A DNA stretch of 64,000 bases from Phytohabitans sp036906915. GTDB lineage: Bacteria > Actinomycetota > Actinomycetes > Mycobacteriales > Micromonosporaceae. Location of the stretch: contig NZ_JBAKHX010000014.1 in assembly GCF_036906915.1 (NCBI RefSeq), forward strand, positions 1 through 64,000, given 5' to 3'. How positions within the stretch are numbered: position 1 is the first letter of the stretch; each line of letters opens with the position of its first letter. This document shows, one piece after another, positions 48,767 through 57,421 of this stretch. The notes under the pieces were generated by a model, which did not search any database, was not told the DNA's origin, and worked only from the letters and a program-made list of their open reading frames with translations. Position numbers and translations under genes: made by a program.

Positions 48767-51700
48767 GCCGCGTAGGCGGAGGCCGCGGGGGGTTGCGCGG
48801 AAGCCGGCCGCGGTCAAGGCGTCGCGCAGTGGGGAGGTGTGGACGGCTTCGCCGTCGGCGCGCTCTACGGACAGTGCGCCCAGTGCGCCCGAGTGGACCG
48901 CGTCGGCCAAGGCCTTCGCGGCCGACGCCAGCGCGTCGCCGTCGTCTACAAAGGACAGCAATGTGCGGCCGCCGCGTTCGACGTACAGGGCCAGTTCGCC
49001 GCCGATCAACGCGACCAGTGCACCCGCTTTGCGGCCCGGGCGGTGGCCGGCGCCCTCTTGGGCGAGCACGCGGTCGGGCCAGGGCAGGGCGGCGCCGTAC
49101 GGGTTGGCTGGGTCGGTGGCGGCCAGTACGAGGGCGGTGGCGGAGCCGCGATGGTCGTCGGCGAGCGCGCGCAGGCGGTCGACAGCGCCTGGCACGGCGA
49201 ACTGTGCCGCGCCCAGCCCTTCGACGAAGTAGCCGCGACGGGCCGAGCCGCGCTCTTCCAGGGCCGCCAGCACGGGGTAGACGGCCGCGAAGCCGCCCGG
49301 CGCGCCCTCGGCGGCCACCGCGCCACGGGTGACGACGCCGTGCCGTTCGAGCAGGGTGTCGGCGAGCGCGGCGGCCCGATGGGTGGGATCGGTGTCGCGC
49401 TCGGGAAGCAGTGACCAGCGTCCGGCCATGGTGGGTGGGCCGGTGCGGGTGGGCATGGCGACGCGGCCCGGCCGGCGGTATCGGGTGCGGGTGGCGGCCG
49501 GCTTGGCGCGGTGGGCCCCGCCACCGCCGAGTGCCGCCCGCAGGGGCGCGAGCGTGTCGTTGGTGAGCCAGCCGGCCCAGACCAGATCCCACACCGTTGA
49601 CACCAGGGTCGAGTCGTCTGTGGAGCCGACACGGTCTGAGAGCGCGCGGAAGAACAGCGCCTGACCGCCTGCCAGCGTGTCGAGCACCGCCTGGTGCAGC
49701 GGGGTGAGCACCAGCGACTCGTCGGGTGGCGGCAGGAGCAGCGGGGCGGCGTCGGCGTATGCGAGCGTGACCCAGCCGTCGCCGCCCGGGATCGAGCCAG
49801 CGCCCGCCCACAGCACCTCACCGCTGGCGCACAGCTCGTCGAGGTATGCGGGGGAGTAGTCGGCGACCCGTGCGGTCAGGACGAGTCGTTCGAGGGCGGA
49901 CGCCGGCACGGCCGCGCCCTGCAGTTGCTCGACGGCGGCGGCGAGCGCCTCGATCCCGCGCGCGGACGTGCCGACCGACTGCCAGCGGGGCAGGAACGTG
50001 GCGAGCGCGCGGGGAGGCACGGGCTCGATCTCGCGGCGCAGCGCGGCGAGCGACCGGCGACGCAGCAGCCGCAGCACCTCGGCGTCGCACCACTCCAGGC
50101 CGGCCCCGTCGGGCGAGAACTCGCCGGAGACCACGCGACCCGTGCCACCGAGCCGGCGCAGGGCCTGCTCGACCACGAAGACGCCCAGCCCGAACCGGGC
50201 CGCGCAGGTAGCCGCCGTGAAAGGCCCGTGGGTGCGCGCGTATCGGGAGACCAGGTCGCCGAGCGGGTCGGGGACGGGCTCGACGTATGCCTGGGCCACG
50301 CCCACGGGCAGTGCGACGCCGAGCGCGTCGCGGTAGCGGCCGGCGTCTTCGATCGCGATCCACCGCTGCTCCCCGGCGATGCGCACCTTGAGAGCGCGGC
50401 GAGCTGATTCCAATGTGGACAACCAGTCGAGTGCGGCGCCGCGCGCGGACAGCTCGGCGTCGGACAGGTCGCCGAGCAACCGCAGCAACTCGGCCACGTC
50501 TTCGGCGTCGCGGGGGCGGCGCTCCTCGGTGAGCCACTGCAACTGCCGCTCGGTCGCGCCGACCACCGCCGGGTCGAGCAGCTCCCGCAGGTCTACGCGG
50601 CCCAGCAGCTCGCCGAGGAGCGTGGAGTCGAGTGCCAAGGCGGCCGCCCGGCGCTCGGCCAGCGGCGCGTCACCCTCGTACAGGAAGGCGCCCACGTATC
50701 CGAACAGCAGCGACCGGGCGAACGGCGACGGCTTTTGACTCTCGACCTCGACCAGCCGCACCTTGCGCCCGCCCAGGTCGCGCATGAGCCCAGCCAGCCC
50801 GGGCACATCGAACACGTCCTGCAGGCACTCGCGGGCGGCTTCGAGCGTGATGGGGAAGTCGCCGTACTCCTTGGCAACGTCGAGCAGTTGGGCGGCCCGT
50901 TGACGCTGCTGCCACAGCGGCTGGCGGCGCCGCGGGTCGCGGCGGGGCAGGAGCAGCGCCCGGGCCGCGCACTCGCGGAACCGGGACGCGAACAGGGCGG
51001 ACCCACCCACCGCCTCCTCGACGAGCTGGGTGATCTCCTCGGGGTCGAACGCGACCAGCTCGGCGCCCGGCGGCTCGTCGGCGGTGTCGGGGAGCCGCAC
51101 CACGATGCCGTCGTCGGAGGGCATCACCTGGGCGTCGACGCCGTATCGCTCAGCGAGCCGCTGCCCGATCGCCAACGCCCACGGGCCGTTGACCTTGGCA
51201 CCGAGGACACAGTGGACGGCCATGCGCCAGTCGCCCAGCTCGTCGCGGAAGCGCTCGACCACCACCGTGCGGTCGTCGGGCAGGGAGCGGGTGGCCTCGC
51301 GCTGCTCGCGCAGGTAGGCCATCAGATTGCCGGCGGCCCACTCGTCGAGCCCGCCGCCGCGCAGCGCCGCCACGGCGTTCTCGTCGTCGTCTTTGACGAG
51401 GGTGCGTAGCCGCGCGCCGATCGCCCGGCCCAGCTCGACCGGCCGCCCGAGCTGGTCGCCCTTCCAGAACGGCATCCGCGCCGCAGCTCCCGGCGCGGGG
51501 GAGACGAGAACCCGGTCGGGGGTGATGTCTTCGATCCGCCACGATGTCGAGCCGAGCAGGAACACGTCACCGACGCGCGACTCGTAGACCATCTCTTCGT
51601 CGAGCTCGCCGACCCGGGCCGCCCGCTCGGCACCGGCCAGGAACACGCCGAAGAGGCCGCGGTCGGGGATCGTGCCGCCGCTGGTGACCGCCAGCCGTTG

Positions 51701-53248
51701 CGCACCGGGCCGTCCGGTGAGCACGTCGGCGGCCCGATCCCAGACCAGGCGGGGGCGCAGCTCGGCGAACGCGGTCGACGGGTAGCGCCCGGAGAGCATG
51801 TCGAGCACGGCGTGCAGCGCCGAGTCGGGCAGCTCGGCGAACGGCGCTGCCCGCCGGACCAGCTCGGCCATCTCGGCGACCCGCCACTGGTCGAGCGCCA
51901 CCATCGCGATGATCTGCTGGGCCAGCACGTCGAGCGGGTTGCGCGGGTAGCGCAGCTCTTCGATCGCGCCGCTGGTCATGCGCTCGGCGACGACCGCACA
52001 GGAGACCAGGTCGCCCCGGTGCTTGGGAAAGACCACGCCCCGCGAGACGGCGCCGACCTGGTGGCCGGCGCGGCCGACGCGCTGGAGGCCGGCGGCCACG
52101 CTCGGCGGCGCCTCGATCTGCACGACCAGGTCGACCGCGCCCATGTCGATGCCCAGCTCCAGGCTGGAGGTGGCGACCACGGCTGGGAGCTGGCCGGACT
52201 TGAGCGCCTCTTCGATGTGTTTGCGCTCCTCGCGGGAGACGCTGCCGTGGTGGGCGCGCGCGATGACCGGCGGCGCCCCGGCGGCGGCGCCCGACTGCGC
52301 CATGATCTCGGCCGGCAGCGTGCCGATCTCGTGCTGTTCGGTCGCGATCTCGTTGAGGCGGGCGCAGAGGCGCTCGGCGCCGCGCCGCGAGTTGGTGAAG
52401 ACGATCGTCGAGCGGTGCTGCCCGATCAGCTCGAACACCCGCTCCTCGACCGCGGGCCAGATCGACGGCCGCCGTGAGCCCTCCTCACCGGGATCCTCGA
52501 TCTCGTCCAGGCGGGTCATGTCTTCGACCGGCACCTGGACCTCGACCTCGATGGTCTTGGCCGCTGGCGGCTGCACGACCTCGACCGGGTGCGCGCCGCC
52601 GAGAAACCGGGCCACCTCGTCGATCGGCCGCACGGTCGCGGATAGCCCGATGCGCTGGGCGGGCCGGGGCAGCAGCGCATCGAGCCGCTCCAGCGAGAGC
52701 GCGAGGTGGGCGCCGCGCTTGGTGGCCGCGACCGCGTGCACCTCGTCGATGATCACCGTCTCGACACCGGCCAGCGACTCGCGGGCGGCCGAGGTGAGCA
52801 GCAGGAACAGCGACTCGGGCGTGGTGATCAGGATGTCGGGCGGGGTGCGGGCGAAGCTGCGGCGCTCGTCGGCCGGGGTGTCACCGGTGCGCATACCCAC
52901 CGTGATGTCGGGCTGCGGGACACCCAGCCGGGAGGCGGCGTGCCGGATGCCGGTGAGAGGGGCTCGCAGGTTGCGCTCGACGTCGACGGCCAGCGCCTTG
53001 AGCGGGCTGACGTAGAGCACCCGGCAGCGGTGCTTGGGGTCGGCCGGCGCGGGCTCGCGGGCCAGCCGGTCGAGCGACCAGAGGAACGCGGCCAGCGTCT
53101 TGCCGGAGCCGGTGGGCGCCACGACCAGGGCGTTGCGGCCAGCGCCGATCGCGCGCCAGGCACCGGCCTGCGCGTTGGTAGGCGCCGCGAAGGCAGCGCG
53201 GAACCACTCCCGCGTCGCCCGTCCGAACTGCGCCAGCACCTCAGCCAT
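48764..53248 (-). CDS. lhr: Lhr-type ATP-dependent DNA helicase
   Basis: A 1494-residue superfamily-2 helicase, the full 'large helicase-related' length. The 3'-5' DNA-translocating motor shows Q-motif-like PTNAQAGAW, Walker A APTGSGKT (Lys50), motif II IIDEVHAV, and motif VI QRVGRAGHQ. The Lhr winged-helix and large C-terminal domain follow (AWLT-like GWLTNDTLAPLRAAL, ending TPRGLRLRG). Mycobacterial Lhr is damage-induced and neighbours nei2. ATG 53248 is preferred over upstream codons because conservation starts at MAEVLAQFGRATREWF. The promoter TGTCGTAC-N8-CAAGAT ends 7 nt before this ATG, matching that of alkX. Confidence 0.93.
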   Translation of the reverse strand: MAEVLAQFGRATREWFRAAFAAPTNAQAGAWRAIGAGRNALVVAPTGSGKTLAAFLWSLDRLAREPAPADPKHRCRVLYVSPLKALAVDVERNLRAPLTGIRHAASRLGVPQPDITVGMRTGDTPADERRSFARTPPDILITTPESLFLLLTSAARESLAGVETVIIDEVHAVAATKRGAHLALSLERLDALLPRPAQRIGLSATVRPIDEVARFLGGAHPVEVVQPPAAKTIEVEVQVPVEDMTRLDEIEDPGEEGSRRPSIWPAVEERVFELIGQHRSTIVFTNSRRGAERLCARLNEIATEQHEIGTLPAEIMAQSGAAAGAPPVIARAHHGSVSREERKHIEEALKSGQLPAVVATSSLELGIDMGAVDLVVQIEAPPSVAAGLQRVGRAGHQVGAVSRGVVFPKHRGDLVSCAVVAERMTSGAIEELRYPRNPLDVLAQQIIAMVALDQWRVAEMAELVRRAAPFAELPDSALHAVLDMLSGRYPSTAFAELRPRLVWDRAADVLTGRPGAQRLAVTSGGTIPDRGLFGVFLAGAERAARVGELDEEMVYESRVGDVFLLGSTSWRIEDITPDRVLVSPAPGAAARMPFWKGDQLGRPVELGRAIGARLRTLVKDDDENAVAALRGGGLDEWAAGNLMAYLREQREATRSLPDDRTVVVERFRDELGDWRMAVHCVLGAKVNGPWALAIGQRLAERYGVDAQVMPSDDGIVVRLPDTADEPPGAELVAFDPEEITQLVEEAVGGSALFASRFRECAARALLLPRRDPRRRQPLWQQRQRAAQLLDVAKEYGDFPITLEAARECLQDVFDVPGLAGLMRDLGGRKVRLVEVESQKPSPFARSLLFGYVGAFLYEGDAPLAERRAAALALDSTLLGELLGRVDLRELLDPAVVGATERQLQWLTEERRPRDAEDVAELLRLLGDLSDAELSARGAALDWLSTLESARRALKVRIAGEQRWIAIEDAGRYRDALGVALPVGVAQAYVEPVPDPLGDLVSRYARTHGPFTAATCAARFGLGVFVVEQALRRLGGTGRVVSGEFSPDGAGLEWCDAEVLRLLRRRSLAALRREIEPVPPRALATFLPRWQSVGTSARGIEALAAAVEQLQGAAVPASALERLVLTARVADYSPAYLDELCASGEVLWAGAGSIPGGDGWVTLAYADAAPLLLPPPDESLVLTPLHQAVLDTLAGGQALFFRALSDRVGSTDDSTLVSTVWDLVWAGWLTNDTLAPLRAALGGGGAHRAKPAATRTRYRRPGRVAMPTRTGPPTMAGRWSLLPERDTDPTHRAAALADTLLERHGVVTRGAVAAEGAPGGFAAVYPVLAALEERGSARRGYFVEGLGAAQFAVPGAVDRLRALADDHRGSATALVLAATDPANPYGAALPWPDRVLAQEGAGHRPGRKAGALVALIGGELALYVERGGRTLLSFVDDGDALASAAKALADAVHSGALGALSVERADGEAVHTSPLRDALTAAGFRATPRGLRLRG

Positions 53249-53255
53249 GTGTCCA

Positions 53256-53278
53256 ATCTTGCCTACCAGGTACGACAC
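53256..53278 (-). promoter_or_regulatory. Probable damage-type (PafBC-like) promoter of lhr
   Basis: On the minus strand GTGTCGTAC (53278-53270), 8 nt, then CAAGAT (53261-53256), then 7 nt to the ATG. alkX has ATGTCGTAC, 8 nt, TAGCGT. The published mycobacterial RecA-independent promoter is TTGTCRGTG-N8-TAnnnT; the TGTC[A/G] core and the N8 spacing agree, the last three bases do not. Confidence 0.55.
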
Positions 53279-53403
53279 AAACGCCACCGCGCGTGACCAG
53301 AGTGGCTGCTGTGGCAAAAGAGAAGACTTACTGGCTTGCCGGTAATGGACCGGGTCGGGTAGCTTCGCCGGGACACAGCGCTGTAGTGGAGGGGTGACGG
53401 CCT

Positions 53404-53700
53404 GTGACGAACGTTCTCGAGCATGACACCGATGTGCTGGTCAGGCAGGTCGACAGCCAGCTAGCTCTGATGCGACTGTCGGGGGGAGCCGACATGACGG
53501 TCGCGGAGCGGCTGGCCGGCAGCCTGCGCGAACTGATTGTGAGTACCACCCGGGCCAGCGCGGTCGACCGGGCCCGCGTGCGCGCCGCCGTGCACTACCT
53601 GATGCTGCGCCGGTCGCTGGTCGCGGATCTTCGCGTGGTCAACGAGATCGCGCGCTCGCTCGGCCGGGATGACCTGGTCGTACAGCTCGCCGGTGCGTGA
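53404..53700 (+). CDS. Small helical protein, unknown function
   Basis: A 98-residue, all-helical soluble protein with no family I recognise. The sequence has amphipathic helices (DVLVRQVDSQLALMRLSGG, VAERLAGSLRELIVS, VRAAVHYLMLRRSLVADLRVVNE) and no Cys or signal. GTG 53404 follows GGAGGGGTGACGGCCT. It lies divergent from lhr and 44 bp ahead of a leaderless small ORF; TAGCTT at about 53357-53362 could serve as its -10. Confidence 0.6.
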   Translation: MTNVLEHDTDVLVRQVDSQLALMRLSGGADMTVAERLAGSLRELIVSTTRASAVDRARVRAAVHYLMLRRSLVADLRVVNEIARSLGRDDLVVQLAGA

Positions 53701-53744
53701 ACCCTCACAGCGAACGTACAGGGTCCGCCGATAGAATCGTGGCC

Positions 53745-53828
53745 ATGATCGAGGCCACTGCCCAGGAGGGCAGTAGTACCGAGCCGGGTGACGCCCGGCG
53801 CTCCTCCTCCGCGAGCCCATCGTGTTGA
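53745..53828 (+). CDS. Possible leaderless leader peptide, 27 residues
   Basis: ATG 53745 is 7 nt after the consensus -10 TAGAAT (53732-53737). The frame (MIEATAQEGSSTEPGDARRS, then seven residues) stops at 53826-53828, seven bases past the GTG start of the CNNM gene at 53822, overlapping it. Ribosomes terminating here could reinitiate on the CNNM gene, which has no clear ribosome-binding site of its own. It is a coupling or attenuation peptide by inference. Confidence 0.45.
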   Translation: MIEATAQEGSSTEPGDARRSSSASPSC

Positions 53829-55129
53829 TCACGATCGGCCTGCTACTCATCCTGCTGCTCACCGCCGCCACGGGCTACTTCGTCGCGCAGGAGTTCGGTT
53901 ACGTCGCCGTCGACCGCGGCGCCTTGCGCCGCATGGCCGACCATGGCGACGCCGCTGCGCGGCGTGCCCTGAAGGTCACCGGCCGGCTCTCGTTCATGCT
54001 GTCGGGCGCACAGCTCGGCATCACCGTGACGGTCCTGCTGGTCGGGTACGTGGCCGAGCCGTTCGTGGGCAAGGGCCTGGCAGACCTATTGGGTACCGCT
54101 GGCGTGCCGCAGTCCGTCAGCCTGCCCATCTCGCTGGTGCTGGTGCTGCTCCTGTCGACCGGCATCCAGATGGTGCTCGGCGAACTGGCTCCCAAGAACT
54201 ACGCGATCGCCCGCGCGGTGCCGCTTGCCCGCGCGCTCAGCCGGTCGACCCTCATCTACCTGGCGATATTCGGCCCGGTGATCCGGATCTTCGACCTGGC
54301 GGCCGCGCGGCTGCTGCGCCGGGTCGGTGTCGAGCCGATCGAGGAGCTGCCCACCGGCGCCACCGCCGAAGACCTCACGCAGATCATCTCGGACGCGCGC
54401 GCACAGGGACACCTCGACGCACAGACCTCGATCCTGCTCGACCGCGGCCTGGACTTCCGCCGCCTCACCGCCGGTGAGGCGATGGTGCCCCGCGTCGACG
54501 TGCACACGATCCGTGCCAGCGAGCCGGTGTCGAAAGTGGTCGACCTGCTGGAGACCGGAAACTCGCGGTTCCCGGTGCTGGGCGACGACGGCGTCGACGA
54601 CGTGGTGGGCGTGGTGGGCATCTCCGACGTCATGGAGGTGCCGCCCGCCGAGCGCCAGACGACGCCGGTGACCGTGCTGGCGGTACCCCCTATGCTGGTG
54701 CCGGAGACGCTGCCGCTGCCGGCGGTGCTCGACCGGCTGCGAGCCGGGCATCGTCAGCTCGCGTGCGTGGTGGATGAGTATGGCGGCTTCGCCGGCGTGG
54801 TGACCCTGGAAGACGTCGCCGAAGAGCTGGTGGGTCCGATCCGTGACGAGGACGACCACCCGGAGCCGGCGCCGACGCGCCTAGCGGACGGCGCGTGGCT
54901 CGTGCCGGCGCGCTGGCGGATCGACGAGGTCGCTGATTTCACGGGCATCGCGCTGCCGCTCGCGCCGGAGTACGACACAGTGTCGGGCCTGGTAATGCGC
55001 GAGCTCGGCCGGGTGCCGGCGGTCGGCGACCGGGTCGAGATCGGGCTGCCGGAGGGCGCCGTCGTCGTGCGGGTCGAGTCGGTGGGCCGGCGGGTGCCCG
55101 AATCGGTGCGGCTGGAGGTACTGGCATGA
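53822..55129 (+). CDS. CNNM/CorC-type membrane protein with CBS domains (first of pair)
   Basis: A 435-residue DUF21-CBS protein ('hemolysin family'). The N-terminal DUF21 transmembrane domain has three to four helices (LLILLLTAATGYFVAQEFGYVA, VLLVLLLSTGIQMVLGELAPKN). Two CBS motifs follow (MVPRVDVHTIRA, VVDEYGGFAGVVTLEDVAEEL) with a C-terminal CorC_HlyC domain (ADFTGIALPLAPEYDTVSGLVM). Family members are linked to Mg2+/divalent efflux. GTG 53822 or TTG 53825 could start it. It overlaps the second gene by 4 nt (ATGA), implying a heteromeric pair. Confidence 0.88.
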   Translation: MLITIGLLLILLLTAATGYFVAQEFGYVAVDRGALRRMADHGDAAARRALKVTGRLSFMLSGAQLGITVTVLLVGYVAEPFVGKGLADLLGTAGVPQSVSLPISLVLVLLLSTGIQMVLGELAPKNYAIARAVPLARALSRSTLIYLAIFGPVIRIFDLAAARLLRRVGVEPIEELPTGATAEDLTQIISDARAQGHLDAQTSILLDRGLDFRRLTAGEAMVPRVDVHTIRASEPVSKVVDLLETGNSRFPVLGDDGVDDVVGVVGISDVMEVPPAERQTTPVTVLAVPPMLVPETLPLPAVLDRLRAGHRQLACVVDEYGGFAGVVTLEDVAEELVGPIRDEDDHPEPAPTRLADGAWLVPARWRIDEVADFTGIALPLAPEYDTVSGLVMRELGRVPAVGDRVEIGLPEGAVVVRVESVGRRVPESVRLEVLA

Positions 55130-56175
55130 GCACCCCCCTCGCGCTGGTGCTCTCCGCGGCGCTGCTGGCGCTCAACGGCTTCTTCGTGGCGGCCGAGTTC
55201 GCGCTGGTGGGCAGCAAGCGGTACCGGTTGGAGCAGGCCGCCGCCAGCGGTGGCCGCGCGGCCCGAGCGGCGCTTGCGGGCAGTCGCGAGCTGTCCCTGA
55301 TGCTGGCCGGCGCGCAGCTCGGCATCACGCTGTGCACGCTGGGGCTCGGCGCGCTCGCCGAGCCGGCGATCGAGTCGCTGCTCGGCCCGGGCCTGCACGC
55401 GGTCGGCCTGCCCGACGCGGCCAGCCACGTGATCGCGTTCCTGGTGGCGCTGCTGGTGGTGGGCTTCCTGCACCTGGTGGTCGGCGAGATGGCGCCGAAG
55501 TCGTGGGCGATCACCGACCCGGAGCGCTCGGCGGTGCTGCTGGCGCTGCCGTTCCGGGCGTTCACCCGGGCGACCCGGCCGGTGCTGGCGATCTTCAACG
55601 GGCTGGCCAACGGCGTGCTCCGGCTTGCCAAGGTCGAGCCGCAGGACCGGCTGTCGGAGGTGCACGGCCGGGAGGAGCTGCGGATCCTGCTGGAGCAGTC
55701 GCGCGAGCACGGCACGCTGGCGGCTGACCAGGAGGAGCTGCTGTCGAGCATGCTTCAGCTCCAGCGCACGACGGTCGCTGACGTGATGACGCCGATCGAC
55801 CAGCTTGTGACCGTGTCGGCGGGCGACAGCGCCGAGCGGATCGAGGCGGTGTCCCGCTCCTGCGGCCGGTCGCGGCTGGCGGTAGCGAACGGCACGTACG
55901 TTGGTCTCGTGCATGTGCGCGACGTCGTCCGGGCCACCACGCAGGGTCGGCCCGCGACCGCGGCCGACCTGATGACGGCACCGTTCACGCTGCCGCGTAC
56001 CGCCAACGTGATGGACGCGGTCGCGTCGATGCGCGCCGAGCGTGCGCAGTTGGCGCTGGTCGGCGACGACGCCACGACGGTCGGCTTCGTCGCCCTGGAA
56101 GACCTGCTCGAAGAGGTCATCGGCGAGTTCGACGACGAAACAGATGCCGTCCCGCGGGGCCGGCGGATGCGATAG
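55126..56175 (+). CDS. CNNM/CorC-type membrane protein with CBS domains (second of pair)
   Basis: A 349-residue DUF21-CBS protein, paralogue of the preceding one: LNGFFVAAEFALVGSKRYRLEQ, GAQLGITLCTLGLGALAEPA and LHLVVGEMAPKSWAI mark the DUF21 domain. VADVMTPIDQLVTV and FVALEDLLEEVIGEFDDE are the CBS motifs. The C-terminal CorC_HlyC domain is missing, so it is shorter than its partner. Tandem pairs like this are common in actinobacteria, often near guaB. ATG 55126 overlaps the upstream stop; 10 bp separate it from the Spo0M gene. Confidence 0.88.
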   Translation: MSTPLALVLSAALLALNGFFVAAEFALVGSKRYRLEQAAASGGRAARAALAGSRELSLMLAGAQLGITLCTLGLGALAEPAIESLLGPGLHAVGLPDAASHVIAFLVALLVVGFLHLVVGEMAPKSWAITDPERSAVLLALPFRAFTRATRPVLAIFNGLANGVLRLAKVEPQDRLSEVHGREELRILLEQSREHGTLAADQEELLSSMLQLQRTTVADVMTPIDQLVTVSAGDSAERIEAVSRSCGRSRLAVANGTYVGLVHVRDVVRATTQGRPATAADLMTAPFTLPRTANVMDAVASMRAERAQLALVGDDATTVGFVALEDLLEEVIGEFDDETDAVPRGRRMR

Positions 56176-56185
56176 GAGCAACCGG

Positions 56186-57136
56186 ATGGTTTTCAAGAAG
56201 CTGCGGGCCGCCTTCGGGGTGGGCGGCCCATCGGTCGACACCGTGCTGTCCAACCCCAACACCCGGCCAGGCCTGACCCTCGAAGGTCAGGTGCACATCC
56301 TGGGCGGTGACCATGACGTCGAGATCGAGCAGGTCGCGCTCGGGCTGGTCACGCGGGTCGAGGTGGAGAGCGGCGACGCCAACTACGACGCGACGGTGGA
56401 GTTCCACCGGATCGCGGTGGCGGGGCGGTTCCCGCTGAAGAAGGGCGAGCGCAAGGAGATCCCGTTCACGTTCCCGGTGCCGTGGGAGACGCCGGTCACC
56501 GACGTGTACGGCCAGCGCCTGCACGGCATGACCATGGGCCTGCGCACCGAGCTCGCCGTAGCGCGCGCGGTCGACAAGGGTGACCTCGACCCGGTGCACG
56601 TGCACCCGCTGCCCGCGCAGGAGCGCATCCTCGACGCGTTCACCGGGCTGGGTTTCCGCTTCAAGAGCGCCGACCTGGAGCGCGGGCGGATCCGGGGGCT
56701 GAACCAGACGCTGCCGTTCTACCAGGAGATCGAGTTCTGGCCGGCGCAGCAGTACGCGGGCAGCATCAACGAGGTCGAGCTGACCTTCGTGGCGGACGCG
56801 CAGGGTGTCGACGTGGTGCTGGAGTTCGACAAGCGTGGCGGGTTCTTCACGGGCGGGCAAGACGCGTTCGGCCGGTTCCGGGTCGAGCACGCGACGGTGG
56901 ACCAGACCGACTGGGCCGCGGTCGTCGACGGCTGGGTTCGGCAGGCCACCGAGCGGTACTCCAGCTTCCGCGCGTCGTACGGTCACGGCGGCGGGCACGG
57001 TAAGGGGCACGGCCGGGGGATCGGCGTCGGCGGGGCGATCGCCGGGGCGGGCGCGGGCCTGCTGGGCGGCATGGTGCTGGGCGAGGCCATGGAAGGAATG
57101 TTCGAGGGCGGCGGCGAAGACTTCGGCGGCGAGTAA
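56186..57136 (+). CDS. Sporulation-control protein Spo0M family
   Basis: A 316-residue arrestin-like protein of the SpoOM family: MVFKKLRAAFGVGGPSVDTV at the start, LEGQVHILGGDHDVEIEQVALGL, FPVPWETPVTDVYGQRL and IEFWPAQQY in the arrestin-like fold. In Bacillus Spo0M affects sporulation and cytoskeletal organisation; the role in actinomycetes is unclear. Residues after ~265 form a His/Gly-rich tail (HGGGHGKGHGRG) followed by a glycine-rich hydrophobic stretch. ATG 56186 follows AGGAGCAACCGG. It is the third gene of the CNNM transcript. Confidence 0.85.
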   Translation: MVFKKLRAAFGVGGPSVDTVLSNPNTRPGLTLEGQVHILGGDHDVEIEQVALGLVTRVEVESGDANYDATVEFHRIAVAGRFPLKKGERKEIPFTFPVPWETPVTDVYGQRLHGMTMGLRTELAVARAVDKGDLDPVHVHPLPAQERILDAFTGLGFRFKSADLERGRIRGLNQTLPFYQEIEFWPAQQYAGSINEVELTFVADAQGVDVVLEFDKRGGFFTGGQDAFGRFRVEHATVDQTDWAAVVDGWVRQATERYSSFRASYGHGGGHGKGHGRGIGVGGAIAGAGAGLLGGMVLGEAMEGMFEGGGEDFGGE

Positions 57137-57162
57137 CGCTTCTCGGCGCGGCGCCCTCCTTG

Positions 57163-57248
57163 CCTCGATCAAGGGCGAATGCACGTGGTTGGATCTCTTT
57201 TCCGCGTGCATTCGCCCTTGATCCATGCGATTGCCCTTGATCGGCGGG
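57163..57248 (+). repeat. Palindromic element, copy 7 (forward)
   Basis: Both arms carry the variant GCGAATGC / GCATTCGC instead of GCAAACGC / GCGTTTGC, so the two changes are matched across the stem. Loop TTGGATCTCTTTT. It starts 27 bp after the Spo0M stop. Confidence 0.85.
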
Positions 57249-57421
57249 CCTTCGCGGCGGCCTTTGACCGCATCCCGCCGCGCGGGTCACGTCGGCCGGC
57301 CACGCGGCGTGGGATGCCGCAGTTTCGGGGAAATCGCGCGCTCCGCACGGCCTTGAGGGCGCAATATCCGCGAACTTGTCGTAACGCCGCCAGGTCCGCG
57401 TCAGGATCAGGATCGAGTTTT
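57249..57421. other. Spacer between palindromic copy 7 and the long inverted repeat
   Basis: 173 bp with no gene or clear signal seen, GC-rich with several CGCGGC runs. Confidence 0.4.

Noticed and set aside
48209..49811. Pro/Arg-rich minus-strand frame over the 48-kb spacer and the lhr end
   Set aside because: Composition (runs of PRRRRP) and overlap with lhr in another frame show that it is not a gene.
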